Part shown: positions 52,292 to 61,891 of the stretch, piece by piece
Position numbering within the stretch: position 1 is the stretch's first letter
How the letters are laid out: every line of letters begins with the position of its first letter
Assembly (NCBI GenBank): GCA_041398605.1
Contig: JAWKUK010000006.1
Coordinates: 186,001-250,000 of the forward strand
From: JAWKUK01 sp041398605
Lineage (GTDB): Bacteria > Planctomycetota > UBA1135 > GCA-002686595
Length of the DNA: 64,000 bases
Direction: 5' to 3'
Program-made: the position numbers and the translations under genes
The notes under the pieces: generated by a model
The model's input: the letters and a program-made list of their open reading frames with translations, nothing else
Told to the model about the DNA's origin: nothing
Databases searched by the model: none

Positions 52292-55200
52292 TCAGCCCGT
52301 CGCGCGAGCTACGAGGACGTGCTTCGCTCGGAGCACGTCCTCGCGCACCATGTAGAGCGCTGGCACGAGCAGCAGCGTGATCAAGGTCGCGAACGCGACC
52401 CCGGCGGAGAGGCTGATCGCCATCGGGATCAAGAACTTCGCCTGCACGCTCTTCTCCATGACCATCGGCGCCAAGCCGACGAAGGTCGTGAGCGACGTGA
52501 AGAGCACGGCGCGGAAGCGGCTCCGCGCGGCTTCGAGGGCGCACTCGAAGGCCTCAGGGAGCTCGGCTCGTAGCTGGTTCATCCGGTCAAGCAGCACGAC
52601 GCTGTCGTTGATCACGACGCCGCTGAGCGCGACGATGCCGAACATCGAGAAGAAGCTCAGGTCATAGCCAAGGACGACGTGTCCGATCACGGCGCCGACG
52701 ACGCCGAGGGGAATGACCGACAAGATGATCAGCGGCTGGATGTAGCTCCGTAGCTGGGCAGCGAGCAGCCCGAACATCGCCAGGAGCGCGAAGCCCATCG
52801 CTTTGGCGAGGCTCGCGAGGCTGTCCATGCGCTCGCGCTCCGCGCCCTCGAACGAGAACCCGAGGCCCGGGATGTCGCGCACGAGCGCGGGCAAGATGTC
52901 CTTCCGGAGGGCCTCGTTGAGGCCCTTCGCGTCGCCCCGCTCTTCGTCGATGTCCGCGGTGACCGTGACGATGCGGCGGCGGTCCGAGCGATCGATGGAG
53001 GCGTAGCCGCGACCTTCGGTCCAGCTTGCGATGGTCGACAGCGGCGCCTCGCCGCCGTTCGGTAGCCGCACCCGGAAGTCGTCGAGGCTCGCGAGCGCGC
53101 GGCGCTCGTCCTCGGAGTAACGCACGAGCACGAGGACCTCGTCGCGGCCGCGCTGGACCCGTTGCACCTCCGCCCCGCGGTATGCCTGGCGCACTTGTTG
53201 CGCGAGCGCGCGCGGGTTCAGCCCCGCTGCGATACCGGCGTCGTTGAGCGCGAAGGCGAGCTCGCGCTTGCCGACGACAAACGAATCATCGAGCTCGACC
53301 ACCCCCTCCTTGTCCGCGATGTAACGCTTGACGGCCTCGACCGCGAGCAGGAGCTGGTCGACATCGGCGTGCGACAGCTCGACCTGAACGTCCTTGCCCG
53401 CAGAGAGCAGGGAGCTGTTGAAGACGAGCGACGAAGCGCCGACGATCTCGCCGACGCGCTCGCGCCAGCGCGCCACGAACGCAGCAGAGGTGATGTCGCG
53501 CTCCTCGCTCGGCACCAGCGCGATCGCGACTTCGGCGACGTGAGACCCGAGGGCGCTCGCGCCCGCGGCAGGCCCGCTGTTACCGCCGAACGGCTGCGAG
53601 CCGAGGGTCGCCGCGACCCGGCGCACGAGGCGCGAACGCTCGAGCGCGACGCCCCCTTCCAGCTCGCCGCGCGCGGCCTCTGCAGCGGCGACGATCCGCT
53701 CGAGGGCGGCCTCCGTCTCTGCGGCCGGCGTCCCTTGCAGCATCTCGAGGCGTACCGACACGTCGTCAGCGTCGATCGAGGGGAAGAGCACGAACCGGAC
53801 GACGCCGCCGCGCACCATGCCGATGACCAAGAGGAACGTCGTCAGGGCCAAGGCTGTCGTTGCATAGCGAAACCGCAGAGCGACACGCAGGGTCGGGATG
53901 TAGACGCGCGCCACAAACGACTCCAAGAGGCGCCTCAATCGATCCTGCACGAACGTCAGGGCGCCCGGCCTGTGCACGACACGGCCGCCCGAGAGGTGCG
54001 CCGGGAGGATGAAGAGCGACTCGATCAGCGAGAAGAACAACACGCTGATGACGACGATCGGGACCACCCACAGGATGTCGCCGAAGAAGCCCGTCGTGAA
54101 GTACAGCGGCAGGAACGCGATCATCGTCGTCAGCACCCCGATCAGGACCGGCGCGAACACCGCGCGCAGGCCCTCCAACGCGGCCTGTCCAGCGGGCATA
54201 CCGGCCTCGCGCCGCGAGAAGATGCTCTCGCCGACGACGATCGCGTCATCGACGACGATCCCGAGCACGAGGATGAACGCGAAGAGCGAGATCATGTTGA
54301 TCGACGCTCCGAACGGCTGGATGATCAGGAACGCGCCGAGGAACGAGATCGGGATGCCCATCGTCGTCCAGAACGCGAGGCGCAGGTCGAGGAACAGCAC
54401 GAGCACCCCGAAGACGAGCACCAGCCCGAGGAGGCCGTTGCGCAGCAGCAGCTCGATGCGGCTCTTCAGGATGTCCGCTTGGTTGCGCCAGACCTCGACG
54501 GTCACCCCTGACGGGACCGCGAGGCCGGCGACGTAGTCCTTCACCGAGCTCTCGATCTCGAGCACCTGTTGCTTGCCGACGGCCTTGACCGCGACGTAGA
54601 CCGCAGGGTCGCCGTTGAAGCGGCTCGCGACGTCGACGTCCTCGAACCCATCACGGACGAAGGCGACGTCGGCGACGCGCACGACGCTGCCGTCCTGGCC
54701 AGAGCGCACGACGATCTGCTCGAAGTCGCGCGCGACGTAGGCCTGGGCGTCGGTCCGCAAGAGCAGCTCGCCCTCTGCCGCGCGGATCGAGCCGCCCGGC
54801 AAGTTCACGGACGAGCTGGAGACGGCGTCGGCGACCTCCTGGAACGTCAAGCCGCGGCGACGCAGCGCCGCCTCGGAGACCTCGATCGAGACCTCGTAGT
54901 CGCGGGTGCCCTGCACCTCGACGAGCGAGATCCCTTCGCGCGCCGCGAGCTCGTCGCGCACGCGCTGTGCGAACTCACGTAGGGTGCGCTCCGAAGCAGC
55001 GCCGTGCACGGCGACGGTGACCACAGGCCGCACGAGGTCGACGTCCTCGATGCGCGGGTTCTCGGCCTCCCGCGGCGGGAAGTCACGCAGGCTGTCCACG
55101 GCCGACTTCACGTCGTCCAGGACGAGCTTGTCAACGGCGTCGTCTTCGAGCTCGGCGGTGACTGTCCCGAGCCCCTCCGAGGCGACAGAGCGCACGCGCT

Positions 55201-55492
55201 CGATGCCCTGGATCCCCGAGAGCGCCTCTTCGACCCGGCGGCAGATCCCCTCTTCGATCTCGACCGGCGTCGCGCCCGGATAGACGACGGAGACCCGGAC
55301 CGTGCGTGGATCGATGTCCGGGAACACGGAGACCTGGGTGCGCAGCGCGAAGATCCCGCCGAACACGAGGAACCCGAGCATCATCAGGTTCGCTGCGACA
55401 TGGTTCGTCGCGAACCAGGCGAAGAGCCCCTTCTCGGGGCCCGGCGCGGCGCTCGACGGCGAGGCACCGGCAGCTTGAGCGTGCGCGCTCAT
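52292..55492 (-). CDS. RND efflux transporter permease (second system)
   Basis: A 1066-residue pump. TM1 (FATNHVAANLMMLGFLVFGGIFAL) is followed by QVSVFPDIDPRTVRVSVVYPGATPVEIEEGI and the first periplasmic loop. The TM4 Asp pair is in LVLGIVVDDAIVVGESIF; later segments include VVLLDRMNQLRAELPEA and LRSYIQPLIILSVIPLGVVGAVIGHVVLGYDLSFFSMFGIVALSGVVINDSVVLL. Driven by the proton gradient, exporting an unknown substrate through the adaptor encoded upstream (ATGA overlap). It belongs to the same superfamily as the pump at 13957-17298 but is only distantly similar. Regulated, by inference, by the TetR gene at the head of the operon. Confidence 0.95.
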   Translation of the reverse strand: MSAHAQAAGASPSSAAPGPEKGLFAWFATNHVAANLMMLGFLVFGGIFALRTQVSVFPDIDPRTVRVSVVYPGATPVEIEEGICRRVEEALSGIQGIERVRSVASEGLGTVTAELEDDAVDKLVLDDVKSAVDSLRDFPPREAENPRIEDVDLVRPVVTVAVHGAASERTLREFAQRVRDELAAREGISLVEVQGTRDYEVSIEVSEAALRRRGLTFQEVADAVSSSSVNLPGGSIRAAEGELLLRTDAQAYVARDFEQIVVRSGQDGSVVRVADVAFVRDGFEDVDVASRFNGDPAVYVAVKAVGKQQVLEIESSVKDYVAGLAVPSGVTVEVWRNQADILKSRIELLLRNGLLGLVLVFGVLVLFLDLRLAFWTTMGIPISFLGAFLIIQPFGASINMISLFAFILVLGIVVDDAIVVGESIFSRREAGMPAGQAALEGLRAVFAPVLIGVLTTMIAFLPLYFTTGFFGDILWVVPIVVISVLFFSLIESLFILPAHLSGGRVVHRPGALTFVQDRLRRLLESFVARVYIPTLRVALRFRYATTALALTTFLLVIGMVRGGVVRFVLFPSIDADDVSVRLEMLQGTPAAETEAALERIVAAAEAARGELEGGVALERSRLVRRVAATLGSQPFGGNSGPAAGASALGSHVAEVAIALVPSEERDITSAAFVARWRERVGEIVGASSLVFNSSLLSAGKDVQVELSHADVDQLLLAVEAVKRYIADKEGVVELDDSFVVGKRELAFALNDAGIAAGLNPRALAQQVRQAYRGAEVQRVQRGRDEVLVLVRYSEDERRALASLDDFRVRLPNGGEAPLSTIASWTEGRGYASIDRSDRRRIVTVTADIDEERGDAKGLNEALRKDILPALVRDIPGLGFSFEGAERERMDSLASLAKAMGFALLAMFGLLAAQLRSYIQPLIILSVIPLGVVGAVIGHVVLGYDLSFFSMFGIVALSGVVINDSVVLLDRMNQLRAELPEAFECALEAARSRFRAVLFTSLTTFVGLAPMVMEKSVQAKFLIPMAISLSAGVAFATLITLLLVPALYMVREDVLRAKHVLVARATG

Positions 55493-56676
55493 TGCTGCGC
55501 CGCCTCCGTCGCGAGGCGCACGTGCATCCCGTTCGTTACGACGTCGAGGTCGCTCGTCACGACGCGAGCCCCGTCAGGCAGGCCGCGGATGACGAGCGAA
55601 TCGTCCTCGCTCAAGAGCACCTCAGGGTATCGAAAGACGAGCGCGTCCTCGGCGACCACCCAAACGGCGCCGCCCTCCCGCAACGCCGCGCGCGGGATGA
55701 CGCCGATGTCCTCGAGGGTCTGCCCAGCAAAGGCGGCCTGGACGAAGAGCCCCGGCACGAGGCGGAGGCTGAGCTCCGGCGGCGCGTCCGCGATGTCGAG
55801 CTCAACGACGACCTTTGCGAGGCGGGTGTCGCGCGCGAGCTCGGCCTCGAGCCGAGCGACGCGCCCCTTGAAGGTCACGTCTCGGTCATCGATCCGCACC
55901 TCGAGGGACACATCTGTCGGGAGCCCCGCTCGGGCCTCGCCCTCGATCGAGATCCAGCGCAGGTCGTCGAGCGTCATCGGGACGGCGACCTCCAGGACAT
56001 CCAACGCATACACCTCGCCGACGCGGGCCCCGACGGAGACCACTTGCCCGACATCGATGCTCGCGGAGACGACACGACCGTCGAAGCGGGCCACGACGCG
56101 CGTGCGCTCGAGGCTGAGCTTGGCGGAATCGAGGGCAGCGACGGCTGCGGCACGACGAGCCTTTGCTTCGGCGACCTGCGGCTCCAGCGCGACGAGCGGC
56201 GGCGGCGGCCGGTCTGCGTGCAGGGCCCGCCACTCCGCGAGCGCAGACTCGGCGCGGGCTGCGATGTCCTGCACGACGGTCTCCGCGGTCGCGACGTCCG
56301 CTTCGGCCTTCGCGACGTTCAGTTCATAGTCGCGCGGCTCGATCGCGAACAGGACCTCACCCGCCCGAAACAGCCCGCCAGCGCGCAGCGCGGGGTGGAT
56401 CGCGACGACCTCGCCCATGACCTGTGGCACGAGCCCGACGCGTGTGCGCGCAGCGAGGGTGCCGTTGCCGCGCACGACAACGCGATGCGTGCCGCCCTTG
56501 ACCTCGACCGCGCGAACAAGCGGGGCATAGGTGACGTTGGCGCTCGGACGAGGCTTCGACTTCAGCGTCGCGATCTTGCGCGATCCGATGAACCCCCCCG
56601 CCAAAATGGCCAGGACAAGCAACGGCTGGAGCACCCAACGCTGGGCGCTGTCGATGGAGTGGAAGAAGCTTCTCAT
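55489..56676 (-). CDS. RND efflux periplasmic adaptor (second system)
   Basis: A 395-residue membrane fusion protein. It starts MRSFFHSIDSAQRWVLQPLLVLAILAGGFIG, an N-terminal anchor helix. Lipoyl halves: GTLAARTRVGLVPQVMGEVVAIHPALRAGGLFRAGEVLFAIEPRDYEL and RTRVVARFDGRVVSASIDVGQVVSVGARVGEV, with a coiled-coil hairpin between; beta-barrel and membrane-proximal parts follow (GLFVQAAFAGQTLEDIGVIPRAALREGGAVWVV). ATG 56676 is chosen since the anchor starts there; it lies ten bases after the TetR gene's stop. The stop overlaps the permease start. Confidence 0.93.
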   Translation of the reverse strand: MRSFFHSIDSAQRWVLQPLLVLAILAGGFIGSRKIATLKSKPRPSANVTYAPLVRAVEVKGGTHRVVVRGNGTLAARTRVGLVPQVMGEVVAIHPALRAGGLFRAGEVLFAIEPRDYELNVAKAEADVATAETVVQDIAARAESALAEWRALHADRPPPPLVALEPQVAEAKARRAAAVAALDSAKLSLERTRVVARFDGRVVSASIDVGQVVSVGARVGEVYALDVLEVAVPMTLDDLRWISIEGEARAGLPTDVSLEVRIDDRDVTFKGRVARLEAELARDTRLAKVVVELDIADAPPELSLRLVPGLFVQAAFAGQTLEDIGVIPRAALREGGAVWVVAEDALVFRYPEVLLSEDDSLVIRGLPDGARVVTSDLDVVTNGMHVRLATEAAQQ

Positions 56677-56686
56677 CGTGTAGGAC

Positions 56687-57553
56687 CTATCGCCTCGGTC
56701 TCTTGGTCGCCGCGGCTCTGGTCGCCCGGGGCTTGGCTGTGGACTTCGCCGGAGTCGCGCCAGCGCTGCGAGCCCTGCCCGCGGGGGGCGCGCTCGGAGC
56801 TTCGACCCCGCGCAGTGTCGTCGCAACGATGCGGACCGCGGCTTGCTCGGCGAGGACCGGATCGAAGTCCTCGACCTCGAGCAGCCGCTTCATCACGGGT
56901 CGCGCGAAGCGAAACACCAAGCACTGCGCGACGACGTTGATCGCCATCAGCGCGAGCTCGCGCTCATCGCGCACCTTGGGCGCGAGCAGCGCCATGAGGT
57001 GGCGCAAGACCGCCTGCTCTGGGGCGATGACGTTCTGGAAGACCAGGTCGTCGGGTCCTTGCGGCCCCATCAACGCGTGCTGCATCATGCCGACCGCGAC
57101 ATCGCTGGGTGGGTGCATGCAACGCGCCATGAGCGCGCGCACGATGCCCTCGAGCGCGCTCCGCGCCTCCGCCCGGGTCCGTGCCGCGCGCCCGGTCACA
57201 AACGCAGGGTGCAATGCGCCCTTGATGTCCGCGCCAGGGGGCGCGTGGCGCTGCAACACCTCGAGATAGAGGTCGCGCTTGCCCGCAAAGTGATAGTTGA
57301 GCGAGCCGTGATTGACGCCCGCGGCTGCGGCGATCTCCCGGATCGACACGTCCTCGAAGCGCCGCTGTGCAAAGAGCTTGGCGGCGGCGAGCAAGAGGCG
57401 CTCGCGGGTGGCCCCGGGGTCCCCGCCTGCGCGGTCGCCCGACCCGCCGATGGAGCCCGCTTCAGGCGGGCCACCCTCGCGCCGGGCGAGGGGGCCGTCC
57501 GCGGGCCTGCCTGCGGCCCTGCCCTCGGGAGGGTCCTCATTGGTGGTGTCCAC
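56687..57553 (-). CDS. TetR/AcrR-family transcriptional repressor, probably controlling the RND operon
   Basis: A 288-residue regulator. The N-terminal 50 residues are low complexity (Gly/Pro/Asp-rich); then comes the HTH: ATRERLLLAAAKLFAQRRFEDVSIREIAAAAGVNHGSLNYHFAGKRDLYLEVLQRH, the standard TetR helix-turn-helix. The C-terminal ligand domain is of the AcrR/YcdC class (EGIVRALMARCMHPP, ALMGPQGPDDLVFQNVIAPEQAVLRHLMALLAP), and a basic tail (AKSTAKPRATRAAATKRPRR) follows. It is the first gene of the leftward operon TetR - adaptor - permease, so it likely represses this pump and itself. GTG 57553 is favoured; a TTG at 57589 lies inside the candidate operator. Confidence 0.9.
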   Translation of the reverse strand: MDTTNEDPPEGRAAGRPADGPLARREGGPPEAGSIGGSGDRAGGDPGATRERLLLAAAKLFAQRRFEDVSIREIAAAAGVNHGSLNYHFAGKRDLYLEVLQRHAPPGADIKGALHPAFVTGRAARTRAEARSALEGIVRALMARCMHPPSDVAVGMMQHALMGPQGPDDLVFQNVIAPEQAVLRHLMALLAPKVRDERELALMAINVVAQCLVFRFARPVMKRLLEVEDFDPVLAEQAAVRIVATTLRGVEAPSAPPAGRARSAGATPAKSTAKPRATRAAATKRPRR

Positions 57554-57572
57554 AGCCCGGATCTTCCGCGCC

Positions 57573-57603
57573 CTTGTCCATGCGGACAAGCCAGATGGAC
57601 AAG
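57573..57603. promoter_or_regulatory. Candidate TetR operator: nested inverted repeats
   Basis: cttgtccat (57573-57581) and atggacaag (57595-57603) form a perfect 9-bp inverted repeat with 13 bases between; inside it, cttgtcc (57573-57579) and ggacaag (57584-57590) form a perfect 7-bp inverted repeat with 4 bases between. The half-site ggacaag thus occurs twice in the same direction, 13 bases apart, plus once inverted. It lies 20 bases upstream of the TetR gene start and 113 bases before the divergent gene at 57716, the expected place for an autoregulatory site. Confidence 0.65.
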
Positions 57604-57715
57604 ATTTTCTACAGGAGCCGTCGAAGGGACCCGACGCCGACGCGTACGCCCCCCCGTCAGGGGCCGGGCACCCCCTCCGGGTGGTCCAGCTCGCCCCCCC
57701 ATCCCCACCACTGAC

Positions 57716-58306
57716 ATGCGTACGACGATCCTTGCGCTCATGGCGCTGAACCTCTTCTCGGCCTGCGCCGCCACCTCGTTCGCGCCGCCCCAGGACTACG
57801 ACCCCGAATCGAACCGCCGCTTTAGCGTCCTGCTCGGACAGCGCTCGCTGGACGAGGACGACTACGCGCCTCTGGAGGATCAGGCCCTGCTCGGGCTGGA
57901 GTTCTCGGATGGAGGCACCCCTGACAGCATCGGCTTCGAGGTCGGGTTCGCCGGCTCATCGAGCTCCGAGGACGTCTTCATCCCCGGCTTCGGCACGACC
58001 GACTCGCAAACGACGGTCGGCGAGATCTACGCCGGCGTCCGCAAGGAGTTCCCTGGCTCGGGGGTCCGCCCGTTTGTCGGCGCGGGCGCGTCCATGTCCA
58101 CCGCAGAGCTGGAGGTCGGGAACAACACGGTGGATGACACGGTCATCGGCCTCTACGTACACGGCGGCCTCATCCTGCCGTTCAGCGACACGTTCGCGGT
58201 CATCCTCGACGCGCGGGCGCGGTTCGGCGACGACTATGAGTTCAACAACGTCGAAGCCAACGGGGACTTCATCGCGCTCGCGATCGGCCTCGGCTTCAAG
58301 CTCTGA
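57716..58306 (+). CDS. Outer-membrane-beta-barrel-like lipoprotein, function unknown
   Basis: A 196-residue exported protein: MRTTILALMALNLFSACAATS has a lipobox-like F-S-A-C. The mature part is rich in alternating hydrophobic/polar strands (IGFEVGFAGSSSS, TTVGEIYAGVRKEF, VRPFVGAGASMSTAELEV, DTVIGLYVHGGLILPF, FIALAIGLGFKL), ending in an aromatic-free L-K-L, which fits an 8-strand OmpA/OmpW-like barrel. No named family is certain. The gene diverges from the TetR-RND operon and shares the intergenic region with the candidate operator, so the same regulator could affect it. Its end overlaps the convergent GGDEF-EAL gene by 11 bases. Confidence 0.7.
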   Translation: MRTTILALMALNLFSACAATSFAPPQDYDPESNRRFSVLLGQRSLDEDDYAPLEDQALLGLEFSDGGTPDSIGFEVGFAGSSSSEDVFIPGFGTTDSQTTVGEIYAGVRKEFPGSGVRPFVGAGASMSTAELEVGNNTVDDTVIGLYVHGGLILPFSDTFAVILDARARFGDDYEFNNVEANGDFIALAIGLGFKL

Positions 58307-60719
58307 TGGACGCGGCCAGCGCGTCGTCCGCCGCCGCGCTGGCCACACAGCGCCCCAGGCGCCCTTGCTCCCAGTCGACGAGGAACGTGGAGACTTGGGC
58401 GGCTGGCAAGGGCTTGTGGATCAGGTAGCCCTGAAGCAGCGCGCACCCGCGAGCGCGGAGCATCTCCGCCTCGGTCTCGGTCTCGACGCCCTCGGCCACA
58501 GTTGTCATGCTGAGCGCGCGCGCCATCGCGAGGATGGCCTCGATGATGATCTGTGCCTCGCCGTCCCGGACGAGGTCGCTCACGAAGCTGCGGTCGATCT
58601 TCAACGTGTCGAACGCAAAGTGTCTCAGGTATCCGAGCGCGGAGTAACCGGTTCCGAAGTCGTCTAGCGCGATGAGGTAGCCGCGGCCGCGCAGCGCGTT
58701 CAAGATCAGGACCGCGGAGTCAGCGTCCGCGATCAGCGCGGACTCGGTGATTTCCAGCTCCACGCGGCTCGGCGGCAGGGCCGCGGTCGCGGCCAGCACG
58801 CGCTCGACGAATGCGCTCGAGCTGAGCTGCAGCGGCGACACGTTGATCGAAACGCGCACGGGTCGAGGCCACTGAGCCGCGTCGTTGCATGCCTCTCGCA
58901 AGACCCACTCGCCGATCTCCGTCATCAAGCCAGCGTCCTCGGCGATCGGCACGAAGTCCCCCGGACCGACGGACCCGAGCTCGGGGTGTCGCCAGCGCAA
59001 GAGGGCCTCGAAGCCCTCCACCTTCCAATCCACGGCCGACACCTGCGGCTGGTATTCGAGGCAGAGCTCGCCGCGCTCGAGCGCTCCGCGCAGACCTTCG
59101 CGGATCGCAGCCCTGCGCCTGCCGGCCTCAGCGAGCGCCTGGTGGAAGAAGCAGAAGTGGCTGCCGCCGGAGCGCTTTGCGGTGTAGAGCGCGATGTCCG
59201 AGTGGCTCATGAGCGTGTCGACATCGGCGCCGTCCGTCGGCGCGACCGCGACGCCCATGCTCGCGCGAACGAGCATCAGGCGCCCTGCGACCTCACACGG
59301 CACCTCGAGCGCCACGAGGAGGCGCTGCAGGATAGCGGTGATGGCCTCCGTGCTCGTGACCCCGCGCAAGAGCACCGCAAACTCGTCACCTCCGAGCCGC
59401 GCTACCGTGTCGCCGCGGCGCGCGACGGACAAGAGCTTCTCGCCAAACGCCTGCAAGAGCTGGTCACCCGCAGCATGGCCCTGCGTGTCATTGACCTGCT
59501 TGAAGCCATCGAGGTCGATCGCCACGACAGCCAGGGGCTGGAGCGCGCTCGGGGGGCCCTGCAGCAGGCCGCGCAGCGACGCGCGGAACTGGGACCTGTT
59601 CACCAGCCCGGTCAGCGCATCGTTGTGCGCGAGCCAGCTCAAGCTGCGGTGCGCGAGGTGCTTCTCGGTGATGTCGGCGGCGACCCCGCGCCACCCGCTC
59701 GGCTCGCCCCGTTCGTCGAAGAGCGGCCGTGCTGTGATCGACCACCAACGCTCTTCCTCGCCCGCGCGGAGCGACACCACCTGGTCACGGAACGGCTCGA
59801 GCGTATCGAGGCGCGCCGTGAAGGACTCCCAATGGGCCCGAGCATCGTCGGTCTCGGGCACGCGCTCACCGAGCTTTGCCAAGGCGCCGGGCTTCCCGAG
59901 CGTCTCCATTCCCAGGCCCAGGACCTTGGCCAAGCGCTGGCTCACCGAGTTGAAGCGTCCCTCGACGTCGAGCTCCCACAACAGGTCGCTCGCCTGGTCC
60001 TCGAAGTCGCGTAGGAGCAGCGCGATGACCTCGCTCTGCCGGTCCGCCTTCACCTCTGCGACCATCCGCGCGCCGAGCATACGCGCCTGCACCCAGGCGC
60101 TGTAGACGACGATCAGGCAGCAAGTGAGGAGGAGCCAGACGAGCTCAGGCCCGCCTGGCATCCCTGAGCGCGCGATCCCAAAGAGGCCGCCGGCCCCGAT
60201 GATGGAGACAAAGGTCGTCGCGGCCCAAGGCAGGCTCGAGAGGACGAAGCCCCCGCCGCAAATGAGGCCCGTCGTGACCAACGCGAGGACGAGCTGCCGC
60301 CCAAGGTCGACCTCAGGCATGAACAGCATCGGCACGGCGGCGTAGACCAGCGCCAACATCGCGGCCTGCGCTTCAGCGCGCTGGTGAGCGCGCCGGGACG
60401 CGGTGCGGCGAGGACGAAGCGTCCGCGCGCGCTGCCAACCACGGAGCGCGACCGCGGCAAGCACGAAGACCAAGGCAGTCCACGTGACCAAGACGATGGA
60501 CGGAATCTGCCCCCACATCACACGCGAGACGAGCAGCGCGTTCCCCACGTTGATCGCCATCGCGATCGGCGTCGCGCTCAAGAGCGATTGCAGCTGCCGG
60601 GCGCGAAAGAGCGAAGCGTCGGCCTCGGGCACGTCATAGGCGCGAAAGAACTCACGCACGCGCTGTGTGAGCAGCGACGACGATGACGAAGGCACCTTGG
60701 ATCGCCTGGGGGGCTCCAC
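58296..60719 (-). CDS. Membrane GGDEF-EAL protein with PAS domain (c-di-GMP turnover)
   Basis: An 807-residue signalling protein. Residues 45-245 contain about five TM helices; a PAS domain follows (DLLWELDVEGRFNSVSQRLAKVLG, WWSITARPLFDERGEPSGWRGVAADITEK), then GGDEF (VVAIDLDGFKQVNDTQGHAAGD, RLGGDEFAVLL) and EAL (CLEYQPQVSAVDWKVEGFEALLRWRHPELG, ISINVSPLQL-like region, ELEITESALI, DDFGTGYSALGYLRHF, EGVETE). Both signature motifs are intact, so it may both make and degrade cyclic di-GMP. GTG 60719 is the start in this reading, 38 bases after the end of the upstream gene; earlier residues of the frame lie inside that gene and are not protein-like. Confidence 0.92.
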   Translation of the reverse strand: MEPPRRSKVPSSSSSLLTQRVREFFRAYDVPEADASLFRARQLQSLLSATPIAMAINVGNALLVSRVMWGQIPSIVLVTWTALVFVLAAVALRGWQRARTLRPRRTASRRAHQRAEAQAAMLALVYAAVPMLFMPEVDLGRQLVLALVTTGLICGGGFVLSSLPWAATTFVSIIGAGGLFGIARSGMPGGPELVWLLLTCCLIVVYSAWVQARMLGARMVAEVKADRQSEVIALLLRDFEDQASDLLWELDVEGRFNSVSQRLAKVLGLGMETLGKPGALAKLGERVPETDDARAHWESFTARLDTLEPFRDQVVSLRAGEEERWWSITARPLFDERGEPSGWRGVAADITEKHLAHRSLSWLAHNDALTGLVNRSQFRASLRGLLQGPPSALQPLAVVAIDLDGFKQVNDTQGHAAGDQLLQAFGEKLLSVARRGDTVARLGGDEFAVLLRGVTSTEAITAILQRLLVALEVPCEVAGRLMLVRASMGVAVAPTDGADVDTLMSHSDIALYTAKRSGGSHFCFFHQALAEAGRRRAAIREGLRGALERGELCLEYQPQVSAVDWKVEGFEALLRWRHPELGSVGPGDFVPIAEDAGLMTEIGEWVLREACNDAAQWPRPVRVSINVSPLQLSSSAFVERVLAATAALPPSRVELEITESALIADADSAVLILNALRGRGYLIALDDFGTGYSALGYLRHFAFDTLKIDRSFVSDLVRDGEAQIIIEAILAMARALSMTTVAEGVETETEAEMLRARGCALLQGYLIHKPLPAAQVSTFLVDWEQGRLGRCVASAAADDALAASIRA

Positions 60720-60757
60720 GAGGGAGACGATCGTCGAGCGCGTCCGCTCAGCTGGAG

Positions 60758-61891
60758 TCAGGGTTTGCGTGTCTTGAAACGACGCACGGTTGGGAGCCCC
60801 ATTGCGCGCCGAAATGCGACAACCGGGGGCAAGCGCTCGATCCATGCGGCCGCGTCCGCTCGCATCGGGTCCTCGGCGCTCGGCGCGCCTGCGAACCCCG
60901 GCGGGATCTGCGTGTGCAGCGCAGGCGGGTCGACCGAATGGTCCATGAAGTGGTATTCGAAGCCCGGGACGAACAGCTCCGGCGGCGCGATCACGTCGAG
61001 CGTCCGCGTCGCGTAGGGGGTCAACGCCGTTGTGAGCGCTTGCGGCGGGTTGATCCAAACATGGGTCGGCGACGAGATGAACTGGTATTGGACCTTCCGG
61101 TTCGTCGAGAGCACGCGCGTCTTCGTCACCCGCCCGCCGTACAGGTTGCTCGCAGCCTCGCTGGAGGACAGCAAGCCTGCGTCGAAGTCAGGCTCGAAGC
61201 CGCGCGCAAAGACCAAGCTCTCGGGGTCGTTCTCGACGACGAAACGCGCGATCGGTCGCCCGCGATGGATCGAGGCGACCGCCTGGTCGCGCGCGCGGGC
61301 ACGCGTGAAGTCGGCATAGGGTTCCATGCGGCCCGCCGGCGCGTTGCGGAGCACGAGCAGCGCGGCAGAATCATCGCGCCTGGGCTTCGCGAGGCGGCTC
61401 GCGGCGTCGAGCGCGGCCTGCACTTCGTACGGCAAGTCCGTCGTCTCCTCGGCGCTCGTAGCGACGAGCTCGTCGCCGTCACGCTCCCACCGCACCGCGC
61501 CCTTGCCGACCCAGTCTTCCTCAGGGCAATGAATGACGTGTGTCGCGGCGCGCCAAACCAGGCTGATGTCCTTGTAGAAGATCCGCGGCCAAAAGGTCCG
61601 GACCCGACGCTCTGCGCCTTCCCGCCGCCCGACGAACGCGACCATGAAGCCGAGGTGCGGGTCGAACAGCGGGCGCGAGAGAAAGACCGCGTGCCCGAAC
61701 AGCTCGAGGCTCGCGATCGGCCGCGTCGAGGGCGCGAGCAGCTGCTCGGGCTCGTCGCGCGCCATGCCGACGGGGGCGATGCGCGCGCCACCCTCGAGAT
61801 GGGCCTGGAAGCGCCGCCGCGCCTCGCGCGGGGTCCCGTCCGCCAGCCGAATATCGTCGAGCACGGCAGGCGAGAGCGCGTCAAGTCGCAT
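60758..61891 (-). CDS. Hypothetical protein in a nucleoside-salvage operon
   Basis: A 377-residue soluble protein with no signal peptide or TM helix. It begins MRLDALSPAVLDDIRLADGTPREARRRF; further recognisable stretches are FGHAVFLSRPLFDPHLGFMVAFVGRREG, RIFYKDISLVWRAATHVIHC, TKTRVLSTNRKVQYQFISSPTHVWINPPQ and GFEYHFMDHSVDPPALHTQIPPGFAG. No family recognised. The start overlaps the end of the PNP gene by 11 bases, so it is translated in the same operon, before the GGDEF-EAL gene. Whether it acts on nucleosides is not known. Confidence 0.6.
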   Translation of the reverse strand: MRLDALSPAVLDDIRLADGTPREARRRFQAHLEGGARIAPVGMARDEPEQLLAPSTRPIASLELFGHAVFLSRPLFDPHLGFMVAFVGRREGAERRVRTFWPRIFYKDISLVWRAATHVIHCPEEDWVGKGAVRWERDGDELVATSAEETTDLPYEVQAALDAASRLAKPRRDDSAALLVLRNAPAGRMEPYADFTRARARDQAVASIHRGRPIARFVVENDPESLVFARGFEPDFDAGLLSSSEAASNLYGGRVTKTRVLSTNRKVQYQFISSPTHVWINPPQALTTALTPYATRTLDVIAPPELFVPGFEYHFMDHSVDPPALHTQIPPGFAGAPSAEDPMRADAAAWIERLPPVVAFRRAMGLPTVRRFKTRKP

